From Jejudonia soesokkakensis (lineage in GTDB: Bacteria > Bacteroidota > Bacteroidia > Flavobacteriales > Flavobacteriaceae): a DNA stretch of 64,000 nucleotides. Position numbers and translations under genes: made by a program. The first letter of the stretch is position 1; every line of letters starts with the position of its first letter. This document shows, one piece after another, positions 44,167-52,153 of this stretch. Below the pieces are notes generated by a model. That model saw nothing but the letters and a program-made list of their open reading frames with translations. It had not been told where the DNA came from and did no database searches. The stretch lies in assembly GCF_042664795.1 (NCBI RefSeq), contig NZ_JBHTBN010000007.1, positions 62,001 to 126,000 on the forward strand. The letters are read 5' to 3'.

Positions 44167-44610
44167 TTAAATTAATTTTTCTAATAAATAATCAGGTGCT
44201 TTTGTAAGCTTTTTTGTGCTACTATTTATAAAAACCAATGTGGTTGAAGCAGTTACCAAAAGTTCATCTTTTTCATTACGAATTTCATAGTCAAATTCGA
44301 TCTTGACTGTAGGAATTTTCCTTAAGACTGTTTTCACTGAAATGACATCATCATACCGTGCAGGTTTTTTATAATCGATCGTAAGATTAACCACGGGAAG
44401 TTGTGTGTTATTTTCTTCCATCCATTTATAAGAAATGCCCATTTCACGGAGCCATTCGGTTCTTCCTTGCTCTAAATAATGTGCATAATTGGCATGGTAA
44501 ACAACACCCATTTGATCCGTTTCACCATATCGCACTCGTAATTGTATCGTATTTTCTTTCAAATATTTTTTGTTTAAAAAAGTACCCTTTTCGTTAATCA
44601 AAAAAAGCAT
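44167..44610 (-). CDS. Hotdog-fold acyl-CoA thioesterase, YbgC/FadM type
   Basis: This cytoplasmic thioesterase hydrolyses acyl-CoA. The family motif is present in RYGETDQMGVVYHANYAHYL, whose Asp (ETDQMG) is the expected catalytic residue. As given, the 147-aa frame starts at ATG 44610; homologues usually begin close to the NTIQLRVRYGETD segment, so a TTG sixteen codons further in could be the real start. It converges on yigZ with a 16-nt gap. Confidence 0.88.
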   Translation of the reverse strand: MLFLINEKGTFLNKKYLKENTIQLRVRYGETDQMGVVYHANYAHYLEQGRTEWLREMGISYKWMEENNTQLPVVNLTIDYKKPARYDDVISVKTVLRKIPTVKIEFDYEIRNEKDELLVTASTTLVFINSSTKKLTKAPDYLLEKLI

Positions 44611-44671
44611 ATTGAGTATGCGAAAAAAAAACTACAAATTCAATAGCCAAACCATTTTTTTTTTCAATTAA

Positions 44672-44699
44672 TTGTTCACATATTTGTACCGTTGGATAA
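44672..44699. promoter_or_regulatory. dnaA: Two DnaA-box-like sites flanking a -7-like box upstream of dnaA
   Basis: TTGTTCACA (44672-44680) differs at one base from the box TTATTCACA, and TTATCCAAC on the minus strand (44699-44691) matches TTATCCACA at 7 of 9. Between them is CATATTTG (44679-44686), one base off TANNTTTG. The arrangement suggests that DnaA represses its own gene. Confidence 0.35.
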
Positions 44700-44769
44700 T
44701 CACACGGAAATTTCTCTTTCTATCTTATTTCAACCACCAAGTATAATCAAAAAACAACAACTAACAACT

Positions 44770-46197
44770 ATGAGTAAAACTGCGCAATCGGTTTGGAATA
44801 ACTGTCTTTCTTTCATAGAAGACAATATTACCTCTCAAGCTTATAAAACTTGGTTCGAACCTATAAAAGCAGTAAAACTTGCAGAAAACGCTTTAAGCAT
44901 ACAAGTTCCCAGTAAATTTTTCTATGAATGGCTGGAAGAACACTATGTAAAACTTTTAAAAGTTGCTTTGACCAAAGAGTTGGGTACTACAGCAAAATTG
45001 GTGTATGTGATTAAAATGGAAAACACCTACGGTAACAAGCAACCATTTACCGAAAAAATACCTAGCTCAAACCGAAGTCAGGTAAAATCTCAGGATGTCG
45101 ATGTCCCTCTAAAGAATAAAAGTCCGGAACTTAAAAATCCGTTTGTCATTCCAGGAATTCGAAATGTAAAAATTGAGTCACAATTAAACCCTAATTATAA
45201 TTTTGAGAATTTTCTTGAAGGTGAGTCAAATCGTTTAGCACGATCGGCTGGTTTAGCGGTGGCAAATAAGCCAGGTGGCACCTCTTTTAATCCATTATTG
45301 GTGTTTGGAGGCGTAGGACTGGGAAAAACTCACTTAGCGCATGCTATTGGTGTTGATATTAAAGATAAGTACCCAGAAAAAACTGTTTTATATATTTCTG
45401 CTGAAAAATTTACACAACAATATATTGAAAGTGTAAAAAAGAATAACAGAAATGATTTTATACATTTCTATCAGATCATCGATGTTCTTATTGTAGATGA
45501 CATTCAGTTGCTTTCAGGTAAAGCAGGTACTCAGGATGTATTCTTCCACATATTCAATCACTTACACCAAAACGGCAAGCAAGTTATCTTAACAAGTGAT
45601 AAGGCGCCTGTCGATATGATTGATATTGAGCAACGACTCCTATCAAGATTTAAGTGGGGACTTTCAGCAGAATTAAACCATCCCGATTACGATACTCGTG
45701 TTGCCATTATAAAAAACAAACTGTATCGAGATGGTGTTGAAATGCCTGAAGATATTATAGAATTTCTAGCAAATAATATTAAGACCAATATTAGAGAACT
45801 GGAAGGAGCCATTATATCTTTAATTGCGCATAGTTCTTTCAATAAAAAAGACATCACGATAGATCTTGCTAAAAATATAGTTGATAACTATGTGAAGCAT
45901 ACCAAACGTGAAGTTTCTATAGACTACATTCAGAAAGTAGTAAGTGAATATTTCCAAATGGATGTAGACACTCTGCAATCTAAAACCCGAAAAAGGCATA
46001 TTGTACAGGCAAGGCAATTGGCGATGTTCTTTGCTAAAAAGTTTACCAAAGCATCCCTTGCATCCATTGGCTCACAAATTGGCCAGAGAGATCATGCTAC
46101 CGTGCTTCATGCTTGTAAAACAGTTGACAACCTTTCTAGTACAGATAAACAATTTAGAAAGTATGTAGAGGATCTTCAGAAAAAATTGACGCTTTAA
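44770..46197 (+). CDS. dnaA: Chromosomal replication initiator DnaA
   Basis: DnaA opens the origin and loads the helicase. Domain I is at the N-terminus (SVWNNCLSFIEDNI), a short linker is domain II, and domain III is the AAA+ ATPase with Walker A GGVGLGKT (residues 180-187) and Walker B LIVDDIQLL. Domain IV binds DnaA boxes, with the signature GQRDHATVLHACKTV. I start it at ATG 44770 (475 aa); the frame from 44692 adds 26 unconserved residues. dnaN and rpmH are not adjacent, and no DnaA-box cluster marks an origin here. Confidence 0.97.
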   Translation: MSKTAQSVWNNCLSFIEDNITSQAYKTWFEPIKAVKLAENALSIQVPSKFFYEWLEEHYVKLLKVALTKELGTTAKLVYVIKMENTYGNKQPFTEKIPSSNRSQVKSQDVDVPLKNKSPELKNPFVIPGIRNVKIESQLNPNYNFENFLEGESNRLARSAGLAVANKPGGTSFNPLLVFGGVGLGKTHLAHAIGVDIKDKYPEKTVLYISAEKFTQQYIESVKKNNRNDFIHFYQIIDVLIVDDIQLLSGKAGTQDVFFHIFNHLHQNGKQVILTSDKAPVDMIDIEQRLLSRFKWGLSAELNHPDYDTRVAIIKNKLYRDGVEMPEDIIEFLANNIKTNIRELEGAIISLIAHSSFNKKDITIDLAKNIVDNYVKHTKREVSIDYIQKVVSEYFQMDVDTLQSKTRKRHIVQARQLAMFFAKKFTKASLASIGSQIGQRDHATVLHACKTVDNLSSTDKQFRKYVEDLQKKLTL

Positions 46198-46209
46198 ACA
46201 AACCATTCG

Positions 46210-46236
46210 TCCCGCTTTCTTGCGGGATTTTTTTTT
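46210..46236 (+). terminator. dnaA: Terminator of dnaA
   Basis: TCCCGC pairs with GCGGGA across TTTCTT and is followed by nine T. It lies 12 nt past the dnaA stop, so the phosphatase gene is transcribed separately. Confidence 0.9.
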
Positions 46237-46259
46237 ATCTTTTCTGAAAATTTTTCTAT

Positions 46260-46712
46260 ATGAAAACTAAAATCTTAATGGTATGCCTAGGTAATATTTG
46301 TCGCTCCCCGTTAGCTGAAGGTATTTTAAAATCAAAATTAGATCTTTCAAAATATCAGGTTGATTCTGCAGGAACTGGCGGATGGCATGTAGGAGATTTA
46401 CCAGATCCCAGAAGTATTGCTGTGGCAAAGAAAAACGGACTGGATATTACAGACCAACGCGGAAAACAATTCTCTCCCTACGATTTTGAAATCTACGATC
46501 ACATTTTTGTGATGGACAACTCAAATTATAAAGATGTTCTCAAGCTTGCCAAAACAGATGAAGAAAGGGCAAAAGTACAACGCATACTTGATGAACTTTT
46601 TCCAAATGAGAATGTAGATGTGCCCGATCCTTATTATGGGGGCGATAGAGGGTTTGATGATGTTTATAATATGCTAGATCAAGCATGTGAAAAAATAGCA
46701 GCTAGACTTTAA
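46260..46712 (+). CDS. Low-molecular-weight protein tyrosine phosphatase
   Basis: This 150-aa enzyme removes phosphate from tyrosine residues. The P-loop CLGNICRS (C9-x5-R15) holds the nucleophile, and the general acid is the aspartate in PDPYYGG near the C-terminus. It is cytoplasmic. In other bacteria such enzymes balance tyrosine kinases that control exopolysaccharide; no kinase gene is adjacent here. Confidence 0.92.
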   Translation: MKTKILMVCLGNICRSPLAEGILKSKLDLSKYQVDSAGTGGWHVGDLPDPRSIAVAKKNGLDITDQRGKQFSPYDFEIYDHIFVMDNSNYKDVLKLAKTDEERAKVQRILDELFPNENVDVPDPYYGGDRGFDDVYNMLDQACEKIAARL

Positions 46713-46755
46713 TTTTATAAGTGCGTTACAATTATGTATCTTAGTAAAAAAAATC

Positions 46756-48123
46756 ATGAAAAAAATTATCCCTTTATTTGCCCTACTCTTTCTAGCATGT
46801 TCAATTCAGGCTCAAGTTGTTTCGATTGAACCTTTCGCAGATGGTTTTTCAAGTCCTATTGATCTGCAAAATGCAGGTGATGAACGTCTTTTTGTCGTTG
46901 AAAAAAGCGGAGTCATAAAAATTTTAAACTTAGATGGTACGGTTAATCCAACTCCATTTTTAGACATTCAATCACTAATCAACGATGCGGGCGAAAGAGG
47001 CTTACTAGGTCTTGCCTTTCATCCAGATTATGCAACAAACGGGTTTTTCTATGTGCATTATTCAGATACGAATGGAGATACTCAAATTTCAAGATTCTCT
47101 GTAGATTCTGGAAACCCTGACATTGCAGACTCAACATCTGAGCTTTCCATTCTATTTGTAGATCAACCAGCCTCTAATCATAACGGAGGCTCTATCGCAT
47201 TTGGTACAGATGGCATGTTGTATATTGCTTTAGGTGACGGCGGCGGCGGCGGTGACCAAGATAATAATGCGCAAAACTTATTACTATTATTAGGAAAATT
47301 ACTTCGAATAGATGTCGATAATCCTACAGGTGGAAACAATTACGGAATTCCGGCAAACAATCCTTTTGTGGGCAATCCAGACGGAAGAGATGAAATATGG
47401 GCGTACGGACTAAGAAACCCTTACAGGTTTTCCATAGATGATGAAGCCGGAGATATATGGATTGGAGATGTAGGTCAAGGCTCTGTAGAAGAGGTAAATA
47501 AAGCACCTCTTTCTGAAGCTGGTATTAATTACGGATGGCGTTGCTTTGAAGGCTCTGAACCGTTTAATACGGGAGGCTGCCCAGACCCTAGCGAACTTAC
47601 ATTTCCTGTCGCCGAATATCCTTGGAGCGCAGGAGGATCGGTTGTTGGCGGATACGTATACAGAGGGTCTATTTATCAGGATTTACAGGAAGTTTATATT
47701 TTTGCAGATATTGACGGTATGATTTCTACAGTAGACAGCGACTTGAATTATATTGACCAAGGTAGCTATCCAGAATTTTTCTGGGTAGGTTTTGGTGAAG
47801 ATATTAATGAGGAACTCTATTTGCTTGATATCACAGGTAGTATCGTAAAAATTCAAGGGTCTGTGTTATCGGTTCCAGAATTTGACAAAAACAGCATTAG
47901 CATCTCCCCTAACCCTGCTTCAGACTATGTAACGATTTCTTCTTCGGAAAGGATTTTAACTTCTATTCAGGTTGTAGATATTAGAGGAAGTATTATTATG
48001 TCTGAAAATTTTTCAGCACCACAAAGAACAATTGAAACAACCTCATTATCACAAGGAATCTACATGATACAAGTTCTTGCTGATGATGGTTCTAAAGTGA
48101 CAAAAAAATTAGTAGTTCAATAG
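46756..48123 (+). CDS. Secreted PQQ-type glucose/sorbosone dehydrogenase-like protein with T9SS sorting domain
   Basis: A signal peptide (1-19, ending SIQAQ) is followed by a six-bladed beta-propeller of the soluble aldose dehydrogenase family (about 22-365), with GERGLLGLAFHPDY, NHNGGSIAFGTDGMLYI and EIWAYGLRNPYRFSID. These enzymes oxidise sugars with PQQ and calcium. Residues about 380-455 are a type IX sorting domain beginning ISPNPASDYVTISS. It is predicted to be released or held at the cell surface. Some relatives do not bind PQQ, so activity is not certain. Confidence 0.9.
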   Translation: MKKIIPLFALLFLACSIQAQVVSIEPFADGFSSPIDLQNAGDERLFVVEKSGVIKILNLDGTVNPTPFLDIQSLINDAGERGLLGLAFHPDYATNGFFYVHYSDTNGDTQISRFSVDSGNPDIADSTSELSILFVDQPASNHNGGSIAFGTDGMLYIALGDGGGGGDQDNNAQNLLLLLGKLLRIDVDNPTGGNNYGIPANNPFVGNPDGRDEIWAYGLRNPYRFSIDDEAGDIWIGDVGQGSVEEVNKAPLSEAGINYGWRCFEGSEPFNTGGCPDPSELTFPVAEYPWSAGGSVVGGYVYRGSIYQDLQEVYIFADIDGMISTVDSDLNYIDQGSYPEFFWVGFGEDINEELYLLDITGSIVKIQGSVLSVPEFDKNSISISPNPASDYVTISSSERILTSIQVVDIRGSIIMSENFSAPQRTIETTSLSQGIYMIQVLADDGSKVTKKLVVQ

Positions 48124-48125
48124 GG

Positions 48126-48833
48126 ATGACGAAAGGGAATTTATACCTTATACCATGTACACTAGGCGATACTCCTCCTTTGGAAGTATTGCCTTTTTTA
48201 GTAAAAAAAGCTGTGGAAGAAATTAATCATTTTGTCGTAGAACACGAAAAAAATGCGCGCAGATTCATCAAAGAGATTGCACCAAAAAAATCGCAACCTG
48301 AGCTACACATAAAATTGATCAATAAATTTACCGATGACCTGGAGATACCAGACATGATTCAGCCCTGCCTCGAAGGGCATCATGTGGGTATTATTAGCGA
48401 TGCAGGTTGCCCTGGAGTTGCCGACCCAGGTGCTGCGGTTGTTGCCGCTGCTCATCAAAACAACATAAAGGTTGTTCCATTGGTAGGACCGTCGTCTATC
48501 TTGCTCGCCTTGATGGCAAGTGGCTTCAATGGACAGAATTTTGCTTTCACAGGCTATCTACCTATTGATAAACGAGAACGAAAAATAGAAATTAAAAGAT
48601 TGGAAAGACTTTCAGCAGAGCAAGATCAATCACAATTATTTATAGAAACACCATATAGGAACAATCAGATGTTAGAAAGTTTACTTTCTACCCTCCATAA
48701 TGACACTCGAATCTGTGTTGCCTGTGATATTACCTTAGCCACCGAATATATTAAAACGGCTCCCGTTTCAGTATGGAAAAAAATAAAGGTGGATCTTAAT
48801 AAAAGACCCACCTTGTTTATTATACAGAAATAA
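48126..48833 (+). CDS. Tetrapyrrole-methylase-fold SAM methyltransferase, RsmI-like
   Basis: This 235-aa protein has the SAM-binding tetrapyrrole methylase fold, with GNLYLIPCTLGD at the start and ISDAGCPGVADPGA, which is very close to the RsmI motif. RsmI methylates the 2'-OH of C1402 in 16S rRNA. This version is shorter than E. coli RsmI (about 286 aa) and lacks the ALRVL-type and AAEDTR motifs, so it is a divergent family member whose target is not certain. It lies 2 nt after the sugar dehydrogenase gene. Confidence 0.83.
   Translation: MTKGNLYLIPCTLGDTPPLEVLPFLVKKAVEEINHFVVEHEKNARRFIKEIAPKKSQPELHIKLINKFTDDLEIPDMIQPCLEGHHVGIISDAGCPGVADPGAAVVAAAHQNNIKVVPLVGPSSILLALMASGFNGQNFAFTGYLPIDKRERKIEIKRLERLSAEQDQSQLFIETPYRNNQMLESLLSTLHNDTRICVACDITLATEYIKTAPVSVWKKIKVDLNKRPTLFIIQK
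48786..48814 (-). terminator. Terminator of the lysozyme-like gene, embedded in the RsmI-like coding region
   Basis: AAGGTGG (48786-48792) pairs with CCACCTT (48808-48814), with a further TCTT/AAGA inner stem. On the minus strand the hairpin is followed by TTTATTTTTTT. It lies 26 nt past the stop of the minus-strand gene, within the last codons of the RsmI-like gene. Confidence 0.75.
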
Positions 48834-48839
48834 TGTGTT

Positions 48840-49490
48840 TTATAACACTTTTGCTTTTTTATCGGCTTTGATCATCGAAGTGTCATATCCTGAAAAGCGT
48901 TTCATGTAATATTTTATAGAAGTTCCAAAAGCATCATTAAAAGTTACAGCACCACCACTTCTTAAAAACTTTTTTACACTACCAGGGCCTCCTAAGTGAG
49001 CTGCGGCTAAGATACCTGATTCGGTAACCTTTACACCGCCTACCCAAGTTCCTGCATAGCGCTTAATGTCTCTTCGTAAAATCCATTTGTTTCTGGAAGC
49101 ATTGGCATGAAAAGCATCTTCTTGTAAACGTGTATCCTCTAGAAAATCTGCCGTATTTCTAATTCCAATAAGCGCAAGTGTATTCTTAGAGAATTGATAT
49201 TTCCCTAAATAACCATATTGATTAACTACGTTGTATTGTCCTTGCGACTCTTTAAAACCAACAGCTTCTTTAAATCCTGTATAAGTTTTACCTAAATACA
49301 ATGAGTAAGAAGGCTTTGCAGGCGCTTTTAGCACACTGATTTCTTCTTCTGTTAATACATTAAAACAAAAAGGTGCGTCTTTAGAAACCTTATATACTGA
49401 TAAATCAACTCCACTTCGAGTCTTGAATCCTGTAGCGACTACTAAAGCCACTATAAGAAGAAGATTGATATAAAGAAATTTATGTTTCAT
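48840..49490 (-). CDS. Exported lysozyme-like (SLT-fold) protein, paralogue A
   Basis: This 216-aa exported protein has a signal peptide at residues 1-21. The core has GFKESQGQYNVVNQYGYLGK, then KYQF, and later VKVTESGILAAAHLGGPGSV, a pattern that resembles the goose-lysozyme/SLT fold; the glutamate in KESQG is the probable catalytic residue. Homologues are often loosely called peptidoglycan-binding proteins, but no LysM repeat is present. It is a clear paralogue of the gene immediately upstream at 49629-50270. A murein-cleaving role is inferred. Confidence 0.78.
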   Translation of the reverse strand: MKHKFLYINLLLIVALVVATGFKTRSGVDLSVYKVSKDAPFCFNVLTEEEISVLKAPAKPSYSLYLGKTYTGFKEAVGFKESQGQYNVVNQYGYLGKYQFSKNTLALIGIRNTADFLEDTRLQEDAFHANASRNKWILRRDIKRYAGTWVGGVKVTESGILAAAHLGGPGSVKKFLRSGGAVTFNDAFGTSIKYYMKRFSGYDTSMIKADKKAKVL

Positions 49491-49534
49491 AGTTTAAAAA
49501 TTAGGACATGTAAAATTGTCTCATTTTCAGCGCG

Positions 49535-49542
49535 CAAAGATA
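49535..49542 (-). promoter_or_regulatory. -7 box of lysozyme-like paralogue A
   Basis: TATCTTTG on the minus strand fits TANNTTTG, 44 nt before ATG 49490. It shows that the two paralogues are transcribed separately. Confidence 0.5.
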
Positions 49543-49592
49543 CACATTTTTATACACAATTGATTTATAACCTATTAAAACTTTGTTAAATG

Positions 49593-49617
49593 AAAAAACC
49601 AGGCGTGTCGGCCTGGT
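49593..49617 (-). terminator. Terminator of lysozyme-like paralogue B
   Basis: ACCAGGC (49598-49604) pairs with GCCTGGT (49611-49617); on the minus strand TTTTTT follows. It lies 11 nt past the gene's stop. Confidence 0.88.
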
Positions 49618-49628
49618 CTCTTCAATAA

Positions 49629-50270
49629 TTATAATATCGCTTTGGCGTTTGCATTAGCAGGGATAGATGTAAGGTCATAATTTGCAAATTGCTTCATGTA
49701 CTTAGTGATAGGTACGTTATTTGCATCTGCAAACACATTGTCTCCATCTGAGCAGAGAAACTTCATTACGTTTCCTGCACCTCCTAAATGCGCTGCGGCC
49801 ACAAGGCCCGATTCGGTTACTTTAACACCACCAATGACCTTTCCGGCGTAAGAAGTAATATAGTCTCTAAGAACAAACTTATTTTTTGCAATCAAAGCTT
49901 CAAAAGCTTTGTCTTGCAAATCTGGATCATTCAAAAATCTTTTTTTACTCTTTACACCCACCCATCTCAGGGCAGACCATCCAAACTGGTATTTGCCTAC
50001 GTAACCTAATCTGTTCACAGCTTTGTAGTTGTTGCTGCTTTCTTGGAAACCAACATCACTACTAAAACCTTCAAGCGACTTCCCAACAAACGGAACTGAA
50101 TGATGGGATTTCATGTTTACTTCATATTCAAAGGGAACATCGGCTAGTTCGCCTACGATATCTGTCGTAAACATAGAACTGCTATTATACTCTTTTTTTG
50201 AAGAGAAACCTGAAACCACAAAAGTGGCTACAAGGAGCAGCACAGACAATTTCATAAAACGTTTTCGCAT
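49629..50270 (-). CDS. Exported lysozyme-like (SLT-fold) protein, paralogue B
   Basis: This 213-aa exported protein has a signal peptide at about residues 1-24. It shares with paralogue A the blocks GFQESSNNYKAVNRLGYVGK, KYQFGWSALRWVGV and VKVTESGLVAAAHLGGAGNV, in the same order and spacing. The glutamate in QESSN is the candidate catalytic residue. The two genes arose by tandem duplication but have separate promoters and terminators. The 275-nt region upstream holds several dyads that may control it. Substrate inferred: peptidoglycan. Confidence 0.78.
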   Translation of the reverse strand: MRKRFMKLSVLLLVATFVVSGFSSKKEYNSSSMFTTDIVGELADVPFEYEVNMKSHHSVPFVGKSLEGFSSDVGFQESSNNYKAVNRLGYVGKYQFGWSALRWVGVKSKKRFLNDPDLQDKAFEALIAKNKFVLRDYITSYAGKVIGGVKVTESGLVAAAHLGGAGNVMKFLCSDGDNVFADANNVPITKYMKQFANYDLTSIPANANAKAIL

Positions 50271-50545
50271 GTTCTACTTATTTAGATTATAATTAAGGGT
50301 TTCCACTTCGTGCGGAAACAAAAATCATCCAACAAGTATACAGCGTGCTAGTAACAATATACTTGCTAAACTGTGTTTATGAATTGTGTATTGTAATATC
50401 AAAGAACGTATTCCAACATCATTGGAATATTAATTTTTTTTGCCTAAAACCATTGCTTCAGACCCATTAAAAGTACGCAGAAAACTAGCATTTTACGGCA
50501 TACTTAACACTCTTTAACCTCCCATTTTACAAAGGTTTAACGTTT
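50271..50545. other. 275-nt gene-free interval with three dyads, upstream of paralogue B
   Basis: No coding sequence is apparent. Three inverted repeats are present: GTTTCC/GGAAAC (50299-50319, 9-nt loop), CAAGTATA/TATACTTG (50333-50365, 17-nt loop) and TATTCCAA-CATCA-TTGGAATA (50409-50429). The last is followed by T-rich sequence only on the plus strand, where no gene ends, so it is more likely an operator than a terminator. Confidence 0.5.
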
Positions 50546-51589
50546 TTAGCGACGAACTCCGTTCTCGTTGATCCAACGGACATATTCAGCCTTATTACGA
50601 TTGTGTTGCGCAAGTGTTTTGGCAAACTTATGATACCCAAAATTAGTAACATCTGCCACAAAATATAGGTACTCGTGTTTTTCGAAGTTGAGCACTGCAT
50701 CTATTGCAGTAATATCTGGCATTGCAATAGGTCCTGGCGGAACTCCAATATTTAGATACGTATTATAGGGAGAATTTATTTCAAGGTCTTTGTATAAGAC
50801 TCTTTTAATAATTTGATCAAAATTATTTTCTGAACGCTTTTTTGCATAAATAACCGTAGGATCTGCCTGTAATGGCATGCCACTCTGTAATCTGTTGATG
50901 TAAACTCCTGCCACCCTAGGACGCTCGTCTACTTTTGCCGTTTCTTTTTGTACAATAGCTGCTAAAGAAATTACTTGATCTCTTGTAAGCCCAATATTCT
51001 TCGCTTTCTGATTTCTTTCTGGAGTCCAAAAACGATTATATTCATTGAGCATCTTACTCCTAAAATTTTCAGCCGATGTATTCCAATAGACTTCGTAGGT
51101 GTTTGGAATATACATTCCTAATGCAGTAGCTTCTGAAAATCCAGAAGTTGTTAAAAATTCAGAATTCCGCATCGTATTCAATAGGGTAATACTATCTGGC
51201 TCAATTTGATTTGCTAAGTGACCCGCTAAATCTTCCAATCGTTCTTTATTATTGAATTTGATATTGATGGGCACATTCCTACTGCGAATAGTATTTACAA
51301 TATCATTATTGCTCATTCCATTCGTAATAACATAATGCCCTGCTTTTATATTCGAAGTGTATTCTTTTTTAGTTGCCACTTTTACAAAGCTGGAACGGTC
51401 CTTAAGTAAAGGTTCTAATTCTTCTAGGACATTATTGAAAGAAGCATTGGTAGGGATATATACATGTGCCTCTTTATTATTAAAAGCTGTATTAGGGGCA
51501 AAAACCGCACTATATACATACCATGAAAAAATGGCCATTCCAACTAGACCCAACAACAATACGGCTATTAAGATTTTCTTTAAATACAT
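50546..51589 (-). CDS. mltG: Endolytic murein transglycosylase MltG
   Basis: MltG cuts nascent glycan strands and is thought to set their length. A single N-terminal membrane helix (about residues 4-26) is followed by a LysM-like region and the YceG catalytic domain; the catalytic glutamate lies in AAIVQKETAKVDERPRVAGV, with INRLQSGMPLQADPTVIYA after it. It has 347 aa. It is the third gene after dapF and a GNAT gene on the same strand. Confidence 0.94.
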   Translation of the reverse strand: MYLKKILIAVLLLGLVGMAIFSWYVYSAVFAPNTAFNNKEAHVYIPTNASFNNVLEELEPLLKDRSSFVKVATKKEYTSNIKAGHYVITNGMSNNDIVNTIRSRNVPINIKFNNKERLEDLAGHLANQIEPDSITLLNTMRNSEFLTTSGFSEATALGMYIPNTYEVYWNTSAENFRSKMLNEYNRFWTPERNQKAKNIGLTRDQVISLAAIVQKETAKVDERPRVAGVYINRLQSGMPLQADPTVIYAKKRSENNFDQIIKRVLYKDLEINSPYNTYLNIGVPPGPIAMPDITAIDAVLNFEKHEYLYFVADVTNFGYHKFAKTLAQHNRNKAEYVRWINENGVRR

Positions 51590-51625
51590 AAGCTGCTACT
51601 AAAACATTTTCAAGCGAAAACGATT

Positions 51626-52153
51626 TTATTTCTTATTTATTAATTGATAAAAGAATTCATTTTTAAATTTATTTCCACTCAAAATCCAGTCTGCTTTATT
51701 TCCCGCATTTTTAAACCCTGCATTTTCAAAAAGTGAGAGACTCGTCGTGTTATCTTCTGTAATATTTGCGAAAATCTGATGTACTGAAAGATGTGTAAAG
51801 GCATAATTAATAACAAGTTTCAGTGCTTCGGAAGCATATCCCTTACCTCTATAGGTTTCAGAAAAAATAATAATTCCTACGCCAACTCTCAAATGCTTCG
51901 GATCAAAATCAAATAAGTCAATAAAACCTATTCCAACCTGTGTTTCAATTTCACATATTACCAATCGTAATTGTTTTACTTCGTAAATATCACGATGTGC
52001 ATTCTCTAAATATTGTTTTAAAACAAACTTAGAGTAAGGTGTAATCGTATTGCTTACTTCCCAAACCGACTCGTCATTTTCTAATGCCATTAAAAAAGAC
52101 AGATCTTCTGGCTCCAGAGCTCTTAAATATATTTTTTCGCCTCGTAACGTCAT
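51626..52153 (-). CDS. GNAT family N-acetyltransferase, RimJ/RimL-like
   Basis: This 175-aa protein opens with TLRGEKIYLRALEPEDLSFL, typical of the RimJ/RimL group, and carries the acetyl-CoA motif SETYRGKGYASEALKLV and the C-terminal SLFENAGFK. Its substrate is unknown; relatives acetylate ribosomal protein N-termini, spermidine or antibiotics. I start it at ATG 52153, which overlaps the dapF stop in ATGA; the GTG two codons earlier is less likely. Confidence 0.88.
   Translation of the reverse strand: MTLRGEKIYLRALEPEDLSFLMALENDESVWEVSNTITPYSKFVLKQYLENAHRDIYEVKQLRLVICEIETQVGIGFIDLFDFDPKHLRVGVGIIIFSETYRGKGYASEALKLVINYAFTHLSVHQIFANITEDNTTSLSLFENAGFKNAGNKADWILSGNKFKNEFFYQLINKK

Noticed and set aside
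44692..44769. Upstream extension of dnaA from ATG 44692
   Set aside because: It adds 26 residues unlike any DnaA N-terminus, and the region holds promoter-like and DnaA-box-like sites.
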